Part shown: piece by piece, positions 47,294-56,630 of the stretch | Position numbering within the stretch: position 1 is the first letter of the stretch | Layout: every line of letters starts with the position of its first letter | Source of the DNA: Gemmatimonadota bacterium | GTDB lineage: Bacteria; Gemmatimonadota; Gemmatimonadetes; Gemmatimonadales; Gemmatimonadaceae | DNA length: 64,000 nt | Reading direction: 5' to 3' | NCBI GenBank assembly: GCA_031127225.1 | Contig: JARIEV010000004.1 | Span: forward strand, 1 to 64,000 | Position numbers and translations under genes: made by a program | Notes under the pieces: generated by a model | Database searches by the model: none | Seen by the model: the letters and a program-made list of their open reading frames with translations, nothing else | What the model was told of the DNA's origin: nothing

Positions 47294-47845
47294 TCACACG
47301 GACAGGATGCCGCGGAAGCCCCGCGCGGCGTAGTACGACGCCGCGCCATTGTGGTACGTAAACACGCGACCGAAGCGACAGTCGCCGAAGAGCGCGCCGC
47401 CCAGCGCGCGGACGTCCGCCGGCGTACTGAGCCAGCTCGAGGTTTTCAGATCGACGGGCCCGAGTGCCTGCAGCGCGGCGTACTGCACTTCGTTGAGCAG
47501 CGACACCCCCATGGCGGCCGCCATCGCCACCGCACTGCCGGCCGGCTTGTTCTCCTTGCGGCCGTCCAGCGCCGCCCCATCGTAGCACAGACTCCGGCGC
47601 CCGGCCGGGCTCTCGGCGGCGCAATCGCAGAACAGCACGTGGCCCGTGGCGGCGTCGACGCCGATCACATCGGGCTCACCGCCGGTCTGTTCCATCGCCT
47701 GCAGCGCCTCCAGCGCCGCCGGGGTACGGTCAAGCCGCACCAGCACGTCACCCCAGGCGATCCCGGGGTGGCGCGCGGGATGTGCGGCAAAGCGGGTCGC
47801 CAGGATCGCCACCAGGGCGTCACGGTCGTTGGGAGGCAGCGGCAT
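47294..47845 (-). CDS. DUF4256 family protein
   Basis: TGGEPDVIGVDAATGHVLFCDCAAESPAGRRSLCYDGAALDGRKENKPAGSAV ... LLNEVQYAALQALGPVDLKTSSWL. Confidence 0.75.
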   Translation of the reverse strand: MPLPPNDRDALVAILATRFAAHPARHPGIAWGDVLVRLDRTPAALEALQAMEQTGGEPDVIGVDAATGHVLFCDCAAESPAGRRSLCYDGAALDGRKENKPAGSAVAMAAAMGVSLLNEVQYAALQALGPVDLKTSSWLSTPADVRALGGALFGDCRFGRVFTYHNGAASYYAARGFRGILSV

Positions 47846-47887
47846 GGGTGTTGGCAGCGTCGGAGAGAAGGCGCGCGACCCGTGTGG

Positions 47888-48382
47888 TCAGGCCGGCACC
47901 GGGTCGTGTACCGGTTCGACCACCGGTTCGACCACCGCGTCCGGCAACGCCGGCAACGTCACCCCCGCTTTGGCGGCGCGCTTCTCCAGTGTCTCGCGAT
48001 CCAGCAGCCCGCGGATCAGGGCATCGGCCTCGCGATTCTGCAGATACCGGCCCTTCTCCCACCCCTCCACGATCCCCTTCGGCGTGCCGTAGCACAGATC
48101 GGCGAACTGCGGGATGGTCAGCCCCAGCGACTCGCGCAGCTGCCGGATCGCCTTCGGAGCCAGCAGCGCGTGGGCGGCGCGGATCTGTTCGGTGGCGGAC
48201 TTTTCCGCCAGATCGCGCTGATCGATCGTGCGGTTCTCGTGCGCACACTTCTCACAGCGATAGAATTCACGGGAGACGTCCGCCGCCATGCCGCTGATCC
48301 GCATGGTGACCGATTCGGTCTGCAGCGCGTACCGTCCACCGCAGCCGCGGTGGAGGCTCCCGTCGAGCGTCGTCAGGCTCAT
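47888..48382 (-). CDS. Zinc-ribbon plus HTH regulator, MqsA-antitoxin-like
   Basis: CGGRY ... YRCEKCAHENRTIDQ then AIRQLRESLGLTIPQFADLCYGTPKGIVEGWEKG; no adjacent mqsR-like toxin. Confidence 0.6.
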   Translation of the reverse strand: MSLTTLDGSLHRGCGGRYALQTESVTMRISGMAADVSREFYRCEKCAHENRTIDQRDLAEKSATEQIRAAHALLAPKAIRQLRESLGLTIPQFADLCYGTPKGIVEGWEKGRYLQNREADALIRGLLDRETLEKRAAKAGVTLPALPDAVVEPVVEPVHDPVPA

Positions 48383-48522
48383 GAAACACCAGGAAAGATG
48401 ACCGGACACGCCTGGTCGGGATGACATCCTGACAAAGAGTGTCTCGCAGGCAGTTGGATCGTCTTAGAGTCGCTACGACGACGCCGTCCGCGCCACCCCT
48501 GCTTCGCGCTCCGCCCAGCCAA

Positions 48523-49758
48523 ATGTCCGACTTCAGTCTCGTCCGCCAGCCCGTTTTTGGGACGACCGGTGCCCTTATCGGGTACGACATCCGTTTTCGT
48601 GAGGCCGAAGCGGGACAACACGGATTCGCCGAAAGCTTTCTGAGCGGCACCTTCGATCTGGTGCGTAACCGCCTGCCGGCCTTCGTGACCGGCTCGCGGG
48701 CGCTGCTGCTGGACGATGCCTTTCATGTGGCCGAGCCGGGCTCCGCGATCGTCCTGCTTCCGCCGGATCTCGAGGCTGACGACCTCTTGGTGGAGGCGGT
48801 CGCCCGCTACCGGGCGTACGGCGGGCTGCTGGCGCTCGACGCCGTGAGCGAAACGCCGGCACCCTCGGAGGCGCTGGCGGCCTACGTCTCGTGGGTGCGG
48901 ATCGACGTCCGCTCGTACGACGCGGTCACGATCGGCAGGATCTGCGACCGCGTCACGCTGGGCTTCGGCAAGCATGCCCCGAAGCTCATCGCCACGCAGA
49001 TCAATGACCTCGCGCAATATGAGGTCGTACTCGGGCTGGGCTTCGACGCCTTTCAGGGCGCGTTTTTCAGCCGCCCGGAGCCGCTCCCGTCGGCCAACAT
49101 GCCGCAGGCAACCGTCGCCGCCCTGCGGCTGATGGGGATGGCGCGCGACCAGAATGTGAACGACCGGCAGCTGGAAGACGTGATCTCCACCGACCCGGTA
49201 CTCACCTTTCAGCTGCTGCGCCTGGTGAACTCCGCGGCGGTCGGTATGCGCGGGGTCTCCTCGATCGGTCAGGCGCTCCGTCTCATCGGCCGCACGGCCT
49301 TTCTGCGCTGGCTGGCCGTGGCCGTCGCCGCCGCACGCCGGTCGTCCAACGGGGTTGATCAGGAACTGGTGCGGCAGGCCGTCGAACGCGGCCGGCTGCT
49401 CGAACAGCTCGCCGGCGGGTCCCGCGACGCCGGGACGCTCTTCCTGGTGGGCCTTTTCTCCCTGCTCGACGCGGTGTTCCGGATGCCGCTGCCGGAAATC
49501 CTGTCGCGCGTGGTGCTCAGCGACGACGCCAACGCCGCCCTGCTGGAGCGGGCCGGCCCCTACGCCGACGCGATCACCTTCGCAGAATCGTACGAACTCG
49601 GGCTCTTCGAGAACGCGGCCGAGATCGCCACGACCATGGGAATCGACCCGAACAAGGTCGGCGAGTTCTATACGAACGCGATCAGCTGGACGGCCGAGGC
49701 GTTGGGAGCGGCCCTCGAAACCCCTCCGGCGCCGTCCAGCGGCCCCGGCCGGCGATAG
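48523..49758 (+). CDS. EAL/HDOD-domain signalling protein (YuxH-like)
   Basis: LVRQPVFGTTGALIGYDIRF; DPVLTFQLLRLVNSAAVGMRGVSSIGQALRLIGRTAFLRWLAVAV. Confidence 0.8.
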   Translation: MSDFSLVRQPVFGTTGALIGYDIRFREAEAGQHGFAESFLSGTFDLVRNRLPAFVTGSRALLLDDAFHVAEPGSAIVLLPPDLEADDLLVEAVARYRAYGGLLALDAVSETPAPSEALAAYVSWVRIDVRSYDAVTIGRICDRVTLGFGKHAPKLIATQINDLAQYEVVLGLGFDAFQGAFFSRPEPLPSANMPQATVAALRLMGMARDQNVNDRQLEDVISTDPVLTFQLLRLVNSAAVGMRGVSSIGQALRLIGRTAFLRWLAVAVAAARRSSNGVDQELVRQAVERGRLLEQLAGGSRDAGTLFLVGLFSLLDAVFRMPLPEILSRVVLSDDANAALLERAGPYADAITFAESYELGLFENAAEIATTMGIDPNKVGEFYTNAISWTAEALGAALETPPAPSSGPGRR

Positions 49759-49767
49759 CAATCGCGG

Positions 49768-49803
49768 GCGCCATGCATGCATTAAATGGTGCATGCATGG
49801 CGC
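49768..49803. terminator. Bidirectional hairpin between convergent genes
   Basis: Perfect 14-bp arms GCGCCATGCATGCA / TGCATGCATGGCGC, 8-nt loop. Confidence 0.65.
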
Positions 49804-49837
49804 AGTAATGTTCCGTTAGTGTGTCGAAAACCGCACG

Positions 49838-50449
49838 CTAGCGGGCCGGCATCGATGGCAGCTTCTGCACCGTCGGCGTGTCCGCCGCGGCCTGCGCCGC
49901 CTTGGCCGCGTCGCTGAGTGGCTGCGGAGCCCCAGCCGTTATCGTCAGCCGGAGGCGCTCGATCTGGGTGGCCGACGCGTCGAACAGCACCGCCACCAGA
50001 TTCCCCGACCAGATCACATCGCTCGGCACCGACGGCCAAGCGCCGATCGTGTCGCCGCGCGGCGTCAGCCGGAAGCGGTCCAGCGCCGTCACGTCTTTCG
50101 CGGCGGCCACGGTGTCCGCGTAGAAGAACGCCACCATCGACGCCGTCAGCCCGATCTTGTAGCGCACCCCGGGGACGTGCAGATACGCGACGGTCATCGA
50201 GTCGCCGGCCGGCTTGAAGGCCAGCCCCGACTTCACCACGCGGTCTTCGAGCGCGCACCGCTTCCAGGTGCCGTCGCGCGGGCAGGCCGAATCACTGGGC
50301 GTGGCCGGCCGCGGCATCACCGCGACTGCGGGCTTGCTGGCCGCCGCGTCGGGGGTCGGCGGGTCCCCGCCGCCACAGGCGGCCGCCAGCATGGTCCCCG
50401 CGACGGCCAGCACGCGCCGCGCGCGGTCAGAAACACAAGCAGTTCGCAT
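49838..50449 (-). CDS. Hypothetical lipoprotein
   Basis: Lipobox LAAACGGG; intact ORF. Confidence 0.6.
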   Translation of the reverse strand: MRTACVSDRARRVLAVAGTMLAAACGGGDPPTPDAAASKPAVAVMPRPATPSDSACPRDGTWKRCALEDRVVKSGLAFKPAGDSMTVAYLHVPGVRYKIGLTASMVAFFYADTVAAAKDVTALDRFRLTPRGDTIGAWPSVPSDVIWSGNLVAVLFDASATQIERLRLTITAGAPQPLSDAAKAAQAAADTPTVQKLPSMPAR

Positions 50450-50718
50450 CTTCCCAGTGTACCGCGGCAACCGCAGCGCCGCCAAACCGTCGGCGCCCCC
50501 TGTGCACTGGATTCGGCATATGTTCGCTCAAACCATCGAAATCATCGGACTGTACCGTCATTCTCGCAGATTTCGCACATCCATTAGTACATCAAGTCGA
50601 TATCCAGTTGGATTCCGGGCCGGATTCTGACATATTTCTGCAACTTATGCACGAATTGCGGGACAGCGGGCACTTCGGGTGCCTGTCGGACCGCCTCCCA
50701 CTCCAAAACCACATCGCC

Positions 50719-52941
50719 ATGTCCTCCATGAACGGCCCGCGCACAGCCGCCACGCGCGAAATCACGCAGCGTCCGGTTCGCATCACCGTCCGCCCGGAAG
50801 AAAACGGCATTCTGCAGCCGACCAGCGTCTGGTTCGGCATGAACACCTTCGGGCTGCGCCAGATGCGCGCCAAGCTCCCCAAGGACATCTACAAGAAGCT
50901 CGCGGCGTCCATCCGCCTCGGCAAAAAGCTCGATTCCGAGATCGCGCCCGTTGTCGCGCAGGTCATCAAGGAATGGGCCATGTCGCGCGGCGTCACGCAC
51001 TTCACGCACTGGTTCCAGCCGCAGACCGGCCTCACCGCCGAGAAGCATGACGCGTTCCTGAACTTCGACGAGAACAAGCTCCCCATCGAGACGTTCACGG
51101 GTGAGCAGCTCATCCAATCCGAACCGGATGCCTCGAGCTTCCCGTCGGGCGGCCTGCGCGCCACGTGGGAAGCCCGCGGCTACACCGCGTGGAACCCGGC
51201 CTCGCCGGTGTTCATCAGCGAGACCGGCGGCGTGAAGTACCTCTGCATCCCGTCGGTCTTCATCGGCTACAACGGTGAAGCGCTCGACGAGATGACGCCG
51301 CTGCTGCGCAGCTCCGACGTGCTCTCGCACCGCGCGATGGAACTGCTCGAGCTCATCGGCGACAGCGGCGTGCTGCGCGTGAACACCACGCTCGGCGTGG
51401 AGCAGGAGTTCTTCATCATCGACCGCGCGCACTTTGCGCTGCGCCCCGACCTCGTCATGGCGGCCCGCTCGCTCGTGGGCGCCCCGCCCCCGCGCGGCCA
51501 GCAGCTCGAGGACCACTACTTCGGTGGCATCCCCGAGCGCGTCCAGGCCTGCATCAGTGAAGTCGAGCACGAGCTCTACAAGCTCGGCGTACCCATCGTC
51601 ACGCGGCACAACGAAGTCGCGCCGTCGCAGTTCGAAATGGCGCCGATCTTCGAAGACACCGACATCGCCGTCGATCACAACCACCTGGTGATGAGCGTTC
51701 TGCGCAAGATCGCGCTGCGCCACGGGCTGCAGGCCATCGTGCACGAGAAGCCGTTCGCCGGCATCAACGGCTCGGGCAAGCACTGCAACTGGTCGCTCTC
51801 GATCACCTCGGACAACGCGCTCGACGGCACCAACCTGCTCAAGCCCGGCAAGACGCCGCACCAGAACATCCGCTTCCTCGTGTTCCTGGCCGCCGTGCTC
51901 AAGGGCGTGCACAAGCACGCCGGTCTGCTGCGCGCCGGTATCGCCGTGAGCGGCAACGAACACCGCCTCGGCGCCAACGAAGCGCCGCCGGCCATCATCT
52001 CGGCCTTCCTCGGCTCGGGGCTCACGCAGGTCGTCGAAGACATCGCCGCCGGCAAGACGTCGCCCAACAGCGCCGAGCAGGCCATGCTCAAGCTGGGCGT
52101 CGCCAAGCTGCCGGAAGTCGAACAGGACAACACCGACCGCAACCGCACGTCGCCCTTCGCCTTCACCGGCGCCAAGTTCGAGTTCCGCGCCGTGGGAGCC
52201 TCGCAGAGCATCGCCTTCCCGGTCATGCTGCTGCAGGCCGCCGTGGCCGAAGCGATCGGCGACATCATCGCGCAGCTGCGTGAAGAGATGAAGACGGCCA
52301 AGAGCACCGACGATGCCGCGCTCGCCGTGGCCGCCAAGGCGTTCCGCGAGTCCGCCGCCGTCCGCTTCGAAGGCAACAACTATTCCGACGAATGGGTGGT
52401 GGAAGCCAACCGTCGCGGCCTGCTCAACCTGCGTCGCACCCCGGAAGCGCTGGCGCAGATCCTCACCGAGCAGGCGAAGGCGCTGTTCCACAACACGCAT
52501 ATCCTGACCGAAGTCGAACTCGAGAGCCGCTACCACATCCGCCTCGAGCGCTACGTGAAGGACATCCTGATCGAGCTGCACACGATCCAGCAGATGATCG
52601 ACACGCAGGTGCTCCCCGCGGCGTACGCGTTCCTCGGTCAGCTGGCGGGCACGGCTGGGCAGGGCGCGGCGGCCGGCATCAACATGCAGCCCATCGTCGA
52701 TGCCGCGAACTCGGTGTCGAAGATGATCGCCACGCTGCAGAAGAAGCGCGCCGAACTCGCCAAGGTGACCGCCAAGGCCGAGCACATGCACGACGACCTC
52801 GCCGCGCAGGCGACGTACCTCACCAGCACCGGCTGCGACACGATGGCCGAAGTGCGCGACGCCGCCGACGCGATCGAACTCGCCATCGGCGACGAGTTCT
52901 GGCCGCTGCCGCGGTACCGGGAGATGCTGTTCCCGGTGTGA
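50719..52941 (+). CDS. glnN: Glutamine synthetase type III
   Basis: VWFGMNTFGLRQMRAKLP; THFTHWFQPQTGLTAEKHDAFLNF; QEFFIIDRAHFALRPDLVMAARSLVGAPPPRGQQLEDHYFG; FAGINGSGKHCNWSL. Confidence 0.93.
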   Translation: MSSMNGPRTAATREITQRPVRITVRPEENGILQPTSVWFGMNTFGLRQMRAKLPKDIYKKLAASIRLGKKLDSEIAPVVAQVIKEWAMSRGVTHFTHWFQPQTGLTAEKHDAFLNFDENKLPIETFTGEQLIQSEPDASSFPSGGLRATWEARGYTAWNPASPVFISETGGVKYLCIPSVFIGYNGEALDEMTPLLRSSDVLSHRAMELLELIGDSGVLRVNTTLGVEQEFFIIDRAHFALRPDLVMAARSLVGAPPPRGQQLEDHYFGGIPERVQACISEVEHELYKLGVPIVTRHNEVAPSQFEMAPIFEDTDIAVDHNHLVMSVLRKIALRHGLQAIVHEKPFAGINGSGKHCNWSLSITSDNALDGTNLLKPGKTPHQNIRFLVFLAAVLKGVHKHAGLLRAGIAVSGNEHRLGANEAPPAIISAFLGSGLTQVVEDIAAGKTSPNSAEQAMLKLGVAKLPEVEQDNTDRNRTSPFAFTGAKFEFRAVGASQSIAFPVMLLQAAVAEAIGDIIAQLREEMKTAKSTDDAALAVAAKAFRESAAVRFEGNNYSDEWVVEANRRGLLNLRRTPEALAQILTEQAKALFHNTHILTEVELESRYHIRLERYVKDILIELHTIQQMIDTQVLPAAYAFLGQLAGTAGQGAAAGINMQPIVDAANSVSKMIATLQKKRAELAKVTAKAEHMHDDLAAQATYLTSTGCDTMAEVRDAADAIELAIGDEFWPLPRYREMLFPV

Positions 52942-52950
52942 TTTAGGGGG

Positions 52951-53066
52951 ACTGCCAACGGCTTAGGGGGCAGGGAGGAGGGTGTCAGGAAGGAGGAAAG
53001 AGGACAGCGTAGTGTTCCTGCCCCCTCCCCCCTGACACCCTCCTCCCTGCTTTCTAGGCAGTTGGC
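52951..53066. repeat. Long intergenic inverted repeat overlapping the 3' end of the next gene
   Basis: Perfect 20-bp arms GCAGGGAGGAGGGTGTCAGG (52970) / CCTGACACCCTCCTCCCTGC (53031), outer arms ACTGCCAACGGCTTAG / CTAGGCAGTTGGCAGT. Confidence 0.85.
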
Positions 53067-53926
53067 AGTTTCTCCACCCGCAGCAACCGCACCTTCCGCT
53101 CCAACCCCCACGCGTAGCCGCCGAGACTCCCGTCGGCGCGCACCACGCGATGGCACGGCACCACCATGGCCACGGGATTCGCGCCGCAGGCTGTGCCCAC
53201 CGCACGCACCGCCTTCGGTGCGCCGATACGCGCCGCGAGCTCGGCGTACGTGATCGTCTCGCCACGCGGGATGCGCTGCAGCTCGCGCCACACACGCTGT
53301 TGAAACGCCGTACCTCGCAGATCCAGCGGCAGGGCATGCGCAAGCGCCGCACCGCTGGCCAGCGCCACAACGCTCGCGCTGATATCGCCGAGGCTGGCAT
53401 CGTCGCGCACCAGCGCCGCCGCGGGCAATGCATCACGGAGCGACGCCTCCAGCGCGACCGCATCATCGCCCAGCACCACGCGATGGACGCCGCGTGACGT
53501 CATCGCCACAAGCACCAGCCCGAGCGCACACGGCACGATCGTGTAGAACACCGTCTCACCGGCGGCGCCGCGCCGCAGGGTGCCCGGCGACATCCCCAGA
53601 TGCGCGGCAGCGGCCGTGTAGGCGCTGGGCAACGACTCGAACCCCGCCCCGAACGCCGCGTGTGACACCGAGGCACCCGCGGCCAGCGCCGTACGTAACC
53701 GCTCGCTGCGCTGCGCACGCTGCCAGTCGGCGGGCGTGCACCCCACGAGGCGCAGGAAGACGCGCTGCAGATGCGCCCGACTCACATCGAGCGCCGCGGC
53801 CAGCTGCGTCACCGTCATCGCCTCCTCCTTCAGTCGGCTGATGGCGCGCGCCACCAAGGCCACATGCGCGGCGTCGGCGCCACCGGGCGCGGTCGAGTCC
53901 TCGAGATCACGGTGAACCGGGGTCAT
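53054..53926 (-). CDS. AraC-type HTH plus methylated-DNA-protein cysteine methyltransferase (Ada-like without the N-terminal Zn domain)
   Basis: VTQLAAALDVSRAHLQRVFLRLVGCTPADWQRAQR; FQQRVWRELQRIPRGETITYAELAARIGAPKAVRAVGTACGANPVAMVVPCHRVVRADGSLGGYAWGLERK. Confidence 0.9.
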   Translation of the reverse strand: MTPVHRDLEDSTAPGGADAAHVALVARAISRLKEEAMTVTQLAAALDVSRAHLQRVFLRLVGCTPADWQRAQRSERLRTALAAGASVSHAAFGAGFESLPSAYTAAAAHLGMSPGTLRRGAAGETVFYTIVPCALGLVLVAMTSRGVHRVVLGDDAVALEASLRDALPAAALVRDDASLGDISASVVALASGAALAHALPLDLRGTAFQQRVWRELQRIPRGETITYAELAARIGAPKAVRAVGTACGANPVAMVVPCHRVVRADGSLGGYAWGLERKVRLLRVEKLPTA

Positions 53927-54071
53927 GACGGACGATACGCGGGGCACCACCGGACCGCGACACGATTCGTCTCCGCCAACCCCGGCGCCGCCGAAAACTC
54001 GCCTTCCGCCGGAACCGGGTGCATGCTCTGGCATCTCTCCAATGGATTCACGCTCTGCCTTGGTCACGCAC

Positions 54072-54467
54072 ATGGGCACGATCGACCTCGCCGAACTGGT
54101 CGCCGGAATCGTCAAGCACTGGAATGGTGTGGACGTGCGGCCGTATCGATTCGGCGGCGTCGAGTTCCGTCTCGATCATCGCGAGATTGGGCACGTGCAT
54201 GTGAACGGCGTCGCCGATCTGCTGATGCCGGTTCGCCTGCGTCGCGACCTCGTCGCCGCCGGCCGCGCGGAAGCCCACCGGACCCAACCGCACTCGGGGT
54301 GGATCAGCTTCCGCATGCGCAGCGAGCACGACGTGCCGGCCGTGGTCGAACTCTTCCGCCTCAATTACGACCGGCTGCGTGGCGTCGCACGTCCGCGGTC
54401 CGTCACGTCGCTCGTGTCCCGGCCCACTCTGCTCGCCGACCGCAGTGCGGACGACCTGCCGGCGTAG
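54072..54467 (+). CDS. Luciferase-like/DUF5519-type small protein
   Basis: FRLDHREIGHVHVNGVADLLMPVRLRRDLVAAGRAEAHRTQPHSGWISFRMRSEHDVPAVVELFRLNYDR. Confidence 0.6.
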   Translation: MGTIDLAELVAGIVKHWNGVDVRPYRFGGVEFRLDHREIGHVHVNGVADLLMPVRLRRDLVAAGRAEAHRTQPHSGWISFRMRSEHDVPAVVELFRLNYDRLRGVARPRSVTSLVSRPTLLADRSADDLPA

Positions 54468-54484
54468 TCCTCCGCGAACCCGCG

Positions 54485-55162
54485 TTACACAGGCGACTCG
54501 GTACGTTCAACCAGCGCGGGGGCCGGGGCCTTGCGCGACAGCAGCTGCGTCACGAAACGCTGGCCTTCGGAGATGCGTTCGATTTCGATCGACATGGCAT
54601 CCACCGCCTGCTCGATGCGCTCCAGACGCGCCGTCCCTTCCAGCAGCTGCGGACTCGGCTTTGGCTGATTCGAACGCTTGATCATGATGCGCGCCGCCGC
54701 CCAAGCCAGCGGACCCCACACCATCACGATCGATACGATGGAGATCGCCGTGAGCTGTCCCGAGCTGAAGGGACCATACCGTTCCGCCGTCGCCTCTTCG
54801 GACACCAGCTCGCCGGGGGCCCGGGCCAGTTCGCGGCCGTTCGTCGCGATATCCCGCTCTAGCTGCACGATGCGTTCGTCCATGACCGACAGTCGCTGCT
54901 CCAGCCCCTTGGCGGAGGGCGACTCTGCTGTCGTGCGCCGCAATTCTTTCGCGACCTCGTCGCGACGGCTCTGCACTGACGTCAACTGACGGGACAACTC
55001 GCTGCGCTTGGCCTTGAGCGCGTCGACGTCGGCCGAGGTGAGCGGCTTCAGGCTGACCGGAGCCGCGTCGAGACCCGTAGTAACGCCGACAGGCTGCTGA
55101 GGAACCGGGGCCGAGGCGGGAGCCGTCGGCGCGGAGGCGGGTTGCAGGAGGAGCATGGTCAA
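54485..55162 (-). CDS. Hypothetical coiled-coil membrane protein
   Basis: Heptad-rich KAKRSELSRQLTSVQSRRDEVAKELRRTT; one TM segment SIVSIVMVWGPLAWAAARIM. Confidence 0.6.
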   Translation of the reverse strand: MTMLLLQPASAPTAPASAPVPQQPVGVTTGLDAAPVSLKPLTSADVDALKAKRSELSRQLTSVQSRRDEVAKELRRTTAESPSAKGLEQRLSVMDERIVQLERDIATNGRELARAPGELVSEEATAERYGPFSSGQLTAISIVSIVMVWGPLAWAAARIMIKRSNQPKPSPQLLEGTARLERIEQAVDAMSIEIERISEGQRFVTQLLSRKAPAPALVERTESPV

Positions 55163-55236
55163 ACCTACGCAAAGAAGCCAAAAGCGGTTACATCACTAGG
55201 GACGCGTCCGAGTCCACCCGTGCCTGATCCGTGACC

Positions 55237-56445
55237 ATGACGACTGCCACTCCTTCGCCGGCCCTCGACACCGCGACCGTGCTCCTCGAGGCACAACAGC
55301 TCGCACCGCAAGTCATCGACTGGCGCCGGGCGTTGCACCGTCGCCCCGAAGTCGCGTTTCAGGAGCACGAAACCGCGCGATTCATCAGGCAGGTGCTGGA
55401 GCAGATCGGCGGCCTCGAGATCTCGCGTCCCACGGAGACGAGCGTGATGGCACGCCTCCGCACCGGTCACGCCGGGCCGGTGGTCGCCGTGCGGGCGGAC
55501 ATCGATGCGCTCCCGATCCACGAGGAGAACGACGTCGAGTACCGCTCGCAGTCCGACGGCGCCATGCACGCCTGCGGGCACGACGGGCACACGTCCATCG
55601 TGCTCGGCCTCGTCACCCTGCTGGCGCGTCACCGCGACCAGCTGCGCGGCGAGGTCCGTTTTCTCTTCCAGCACGCGGAAGAACTCTCGCCCGGTGGCGC
55701 CGAGGAGATGGTGCGGCTGGGGGTCATGGACGGCGTCGATCAGGTCATCGGGCTCCACCTGTGGTCCGGGATGCCGGTGGGGCGCATCGGACTGATTGCA
55801 GGCCCCGCGATGGCCGCCCCCGACACCTTCTCGTGCACCATCACCGGAAAGGGCGGCCATGCCGCCATCCCGCACGACACCATCGACCCCATCGCCATCG
55901 GCGCGCAGGTCGTGTCGGCGCTGCACCACGTCGTCTCACGCCTCGTCGATCCGCTCGATCCCGTGGTCGTGTCGGTCACGCAGTTCATCGCCGGCACCAC
56001 GTTCAACGTCGTCCCTGAGTCGGCCTATCTCGCGGGCACCGTGCGCACCTTCGATCCCGCGCTGCGCACCACCGTGCCGGCCATGCTCGAGCGCATCATC
56101 AACGGCGTGACCAGTGCCTTCGGCGCCACCTATGCGTTCCAATACGAGTCGGGCTACCGTCCGGTCATCAACGACCCCGCGCTCACGGCGCGGCTCACCG
56201 ACGTGGTCACGCGCACCTTTGGCGCGGACACCGTGATCGACATGCGTCCCACGATGGGCGGTGAGGATTTCTCGGCGTATCAGCAGCGCGCACCGGGCGT
56301 CTTCGCGTTCATCGGCGCGGGCAACGTGGAGGCGGGCATCGACTTCCCGCATCATCACCCGCGCTTCCAGATCGACGAGCGCGCCCTCGACATCGGCCTG
56401 CGCTACCTCACCGCGGCCACCCTCGATCTGCTGGGCACGGCATGA
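55237..56445 (+). CDS. M20 family amidohydrolase (hippurate/N-acyl amino acid hydrolase-like)
   Basis: LHRRPEVAFQEHETARFI; AMHACGHDGHTSIVLGLVTLL; FLFQHAEELSPGGAEEMV; MGGEDFSAYQQRAPG. Confidence 0.9.
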   Translation: MTTATPSPALDTATVLLEAQQLAPQVIDWRRALHRRPEVAFQEHETARFIRQVLEQIGGLEISRPTETSVMARLRTGHAGPVVAVRADIDALPIHEENDVEYRSQSDGAMHACGHDGHTSIVLGLVTLLARHRDQLRGEVRFLFQHAEELSPGGAEEMVRLGVMDGVDQVIGLHLWSGMPVGRIGLIAGPAMAAPDTFSCTITGKGGHAAIPHDTIDPIAIGAQVVSALHHVVSRLVDPLDPVVVSVTQFIAGTTFNVVPESAYLAGTVRTFDPALRTTVPAMLERIINGVTSAFGATYAFQYESGYRPVINDPALTARLTDVVTRTFGADTVIDMRPTMGGEDFSAYQQRAPGVFAFIGAGNVEAGIDFPHHHPRFQIDERALDIGLRYLTAATLDLLGTA

Positions 56446-56630
56446 CCAGACCGTACCGACTGTTGGCCCTCGTGCCAGCCGTCGCGATCGTGGGAGCGCC
56501 GTGGTTCGCCAACCGCATCGAGCCGCGCCTCCTCGGGATGCCGTTTCTGCTGGGCTGGATCGTGGGGTGGGTGCTCATGACGTCCGTCGTCATGGCGCTC
56601 ATCGGTGTCCTCGACCGTCGGACGCCGTGA
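56442..56630 (+). CDS. DUF3311-type small membrane protein
   Basis: 62 aa, two hydrophobic segments, ATGA overlap upstream and GTGA overlap with the symporter. Confidence 0.7.
   Translation: MTRPYRLLALVPAVAIVGAPWFANRIEPRLLGMPFLLGWIVGWVLMTSVVMALIGVLDRRTP

Noticed and set aside
50584-52791. 735-aa minus-strand ORF antisense to glutamine synthetase
   Set aside because: Shadow ORF; plus-strand GSIII motifs are unambiguous.
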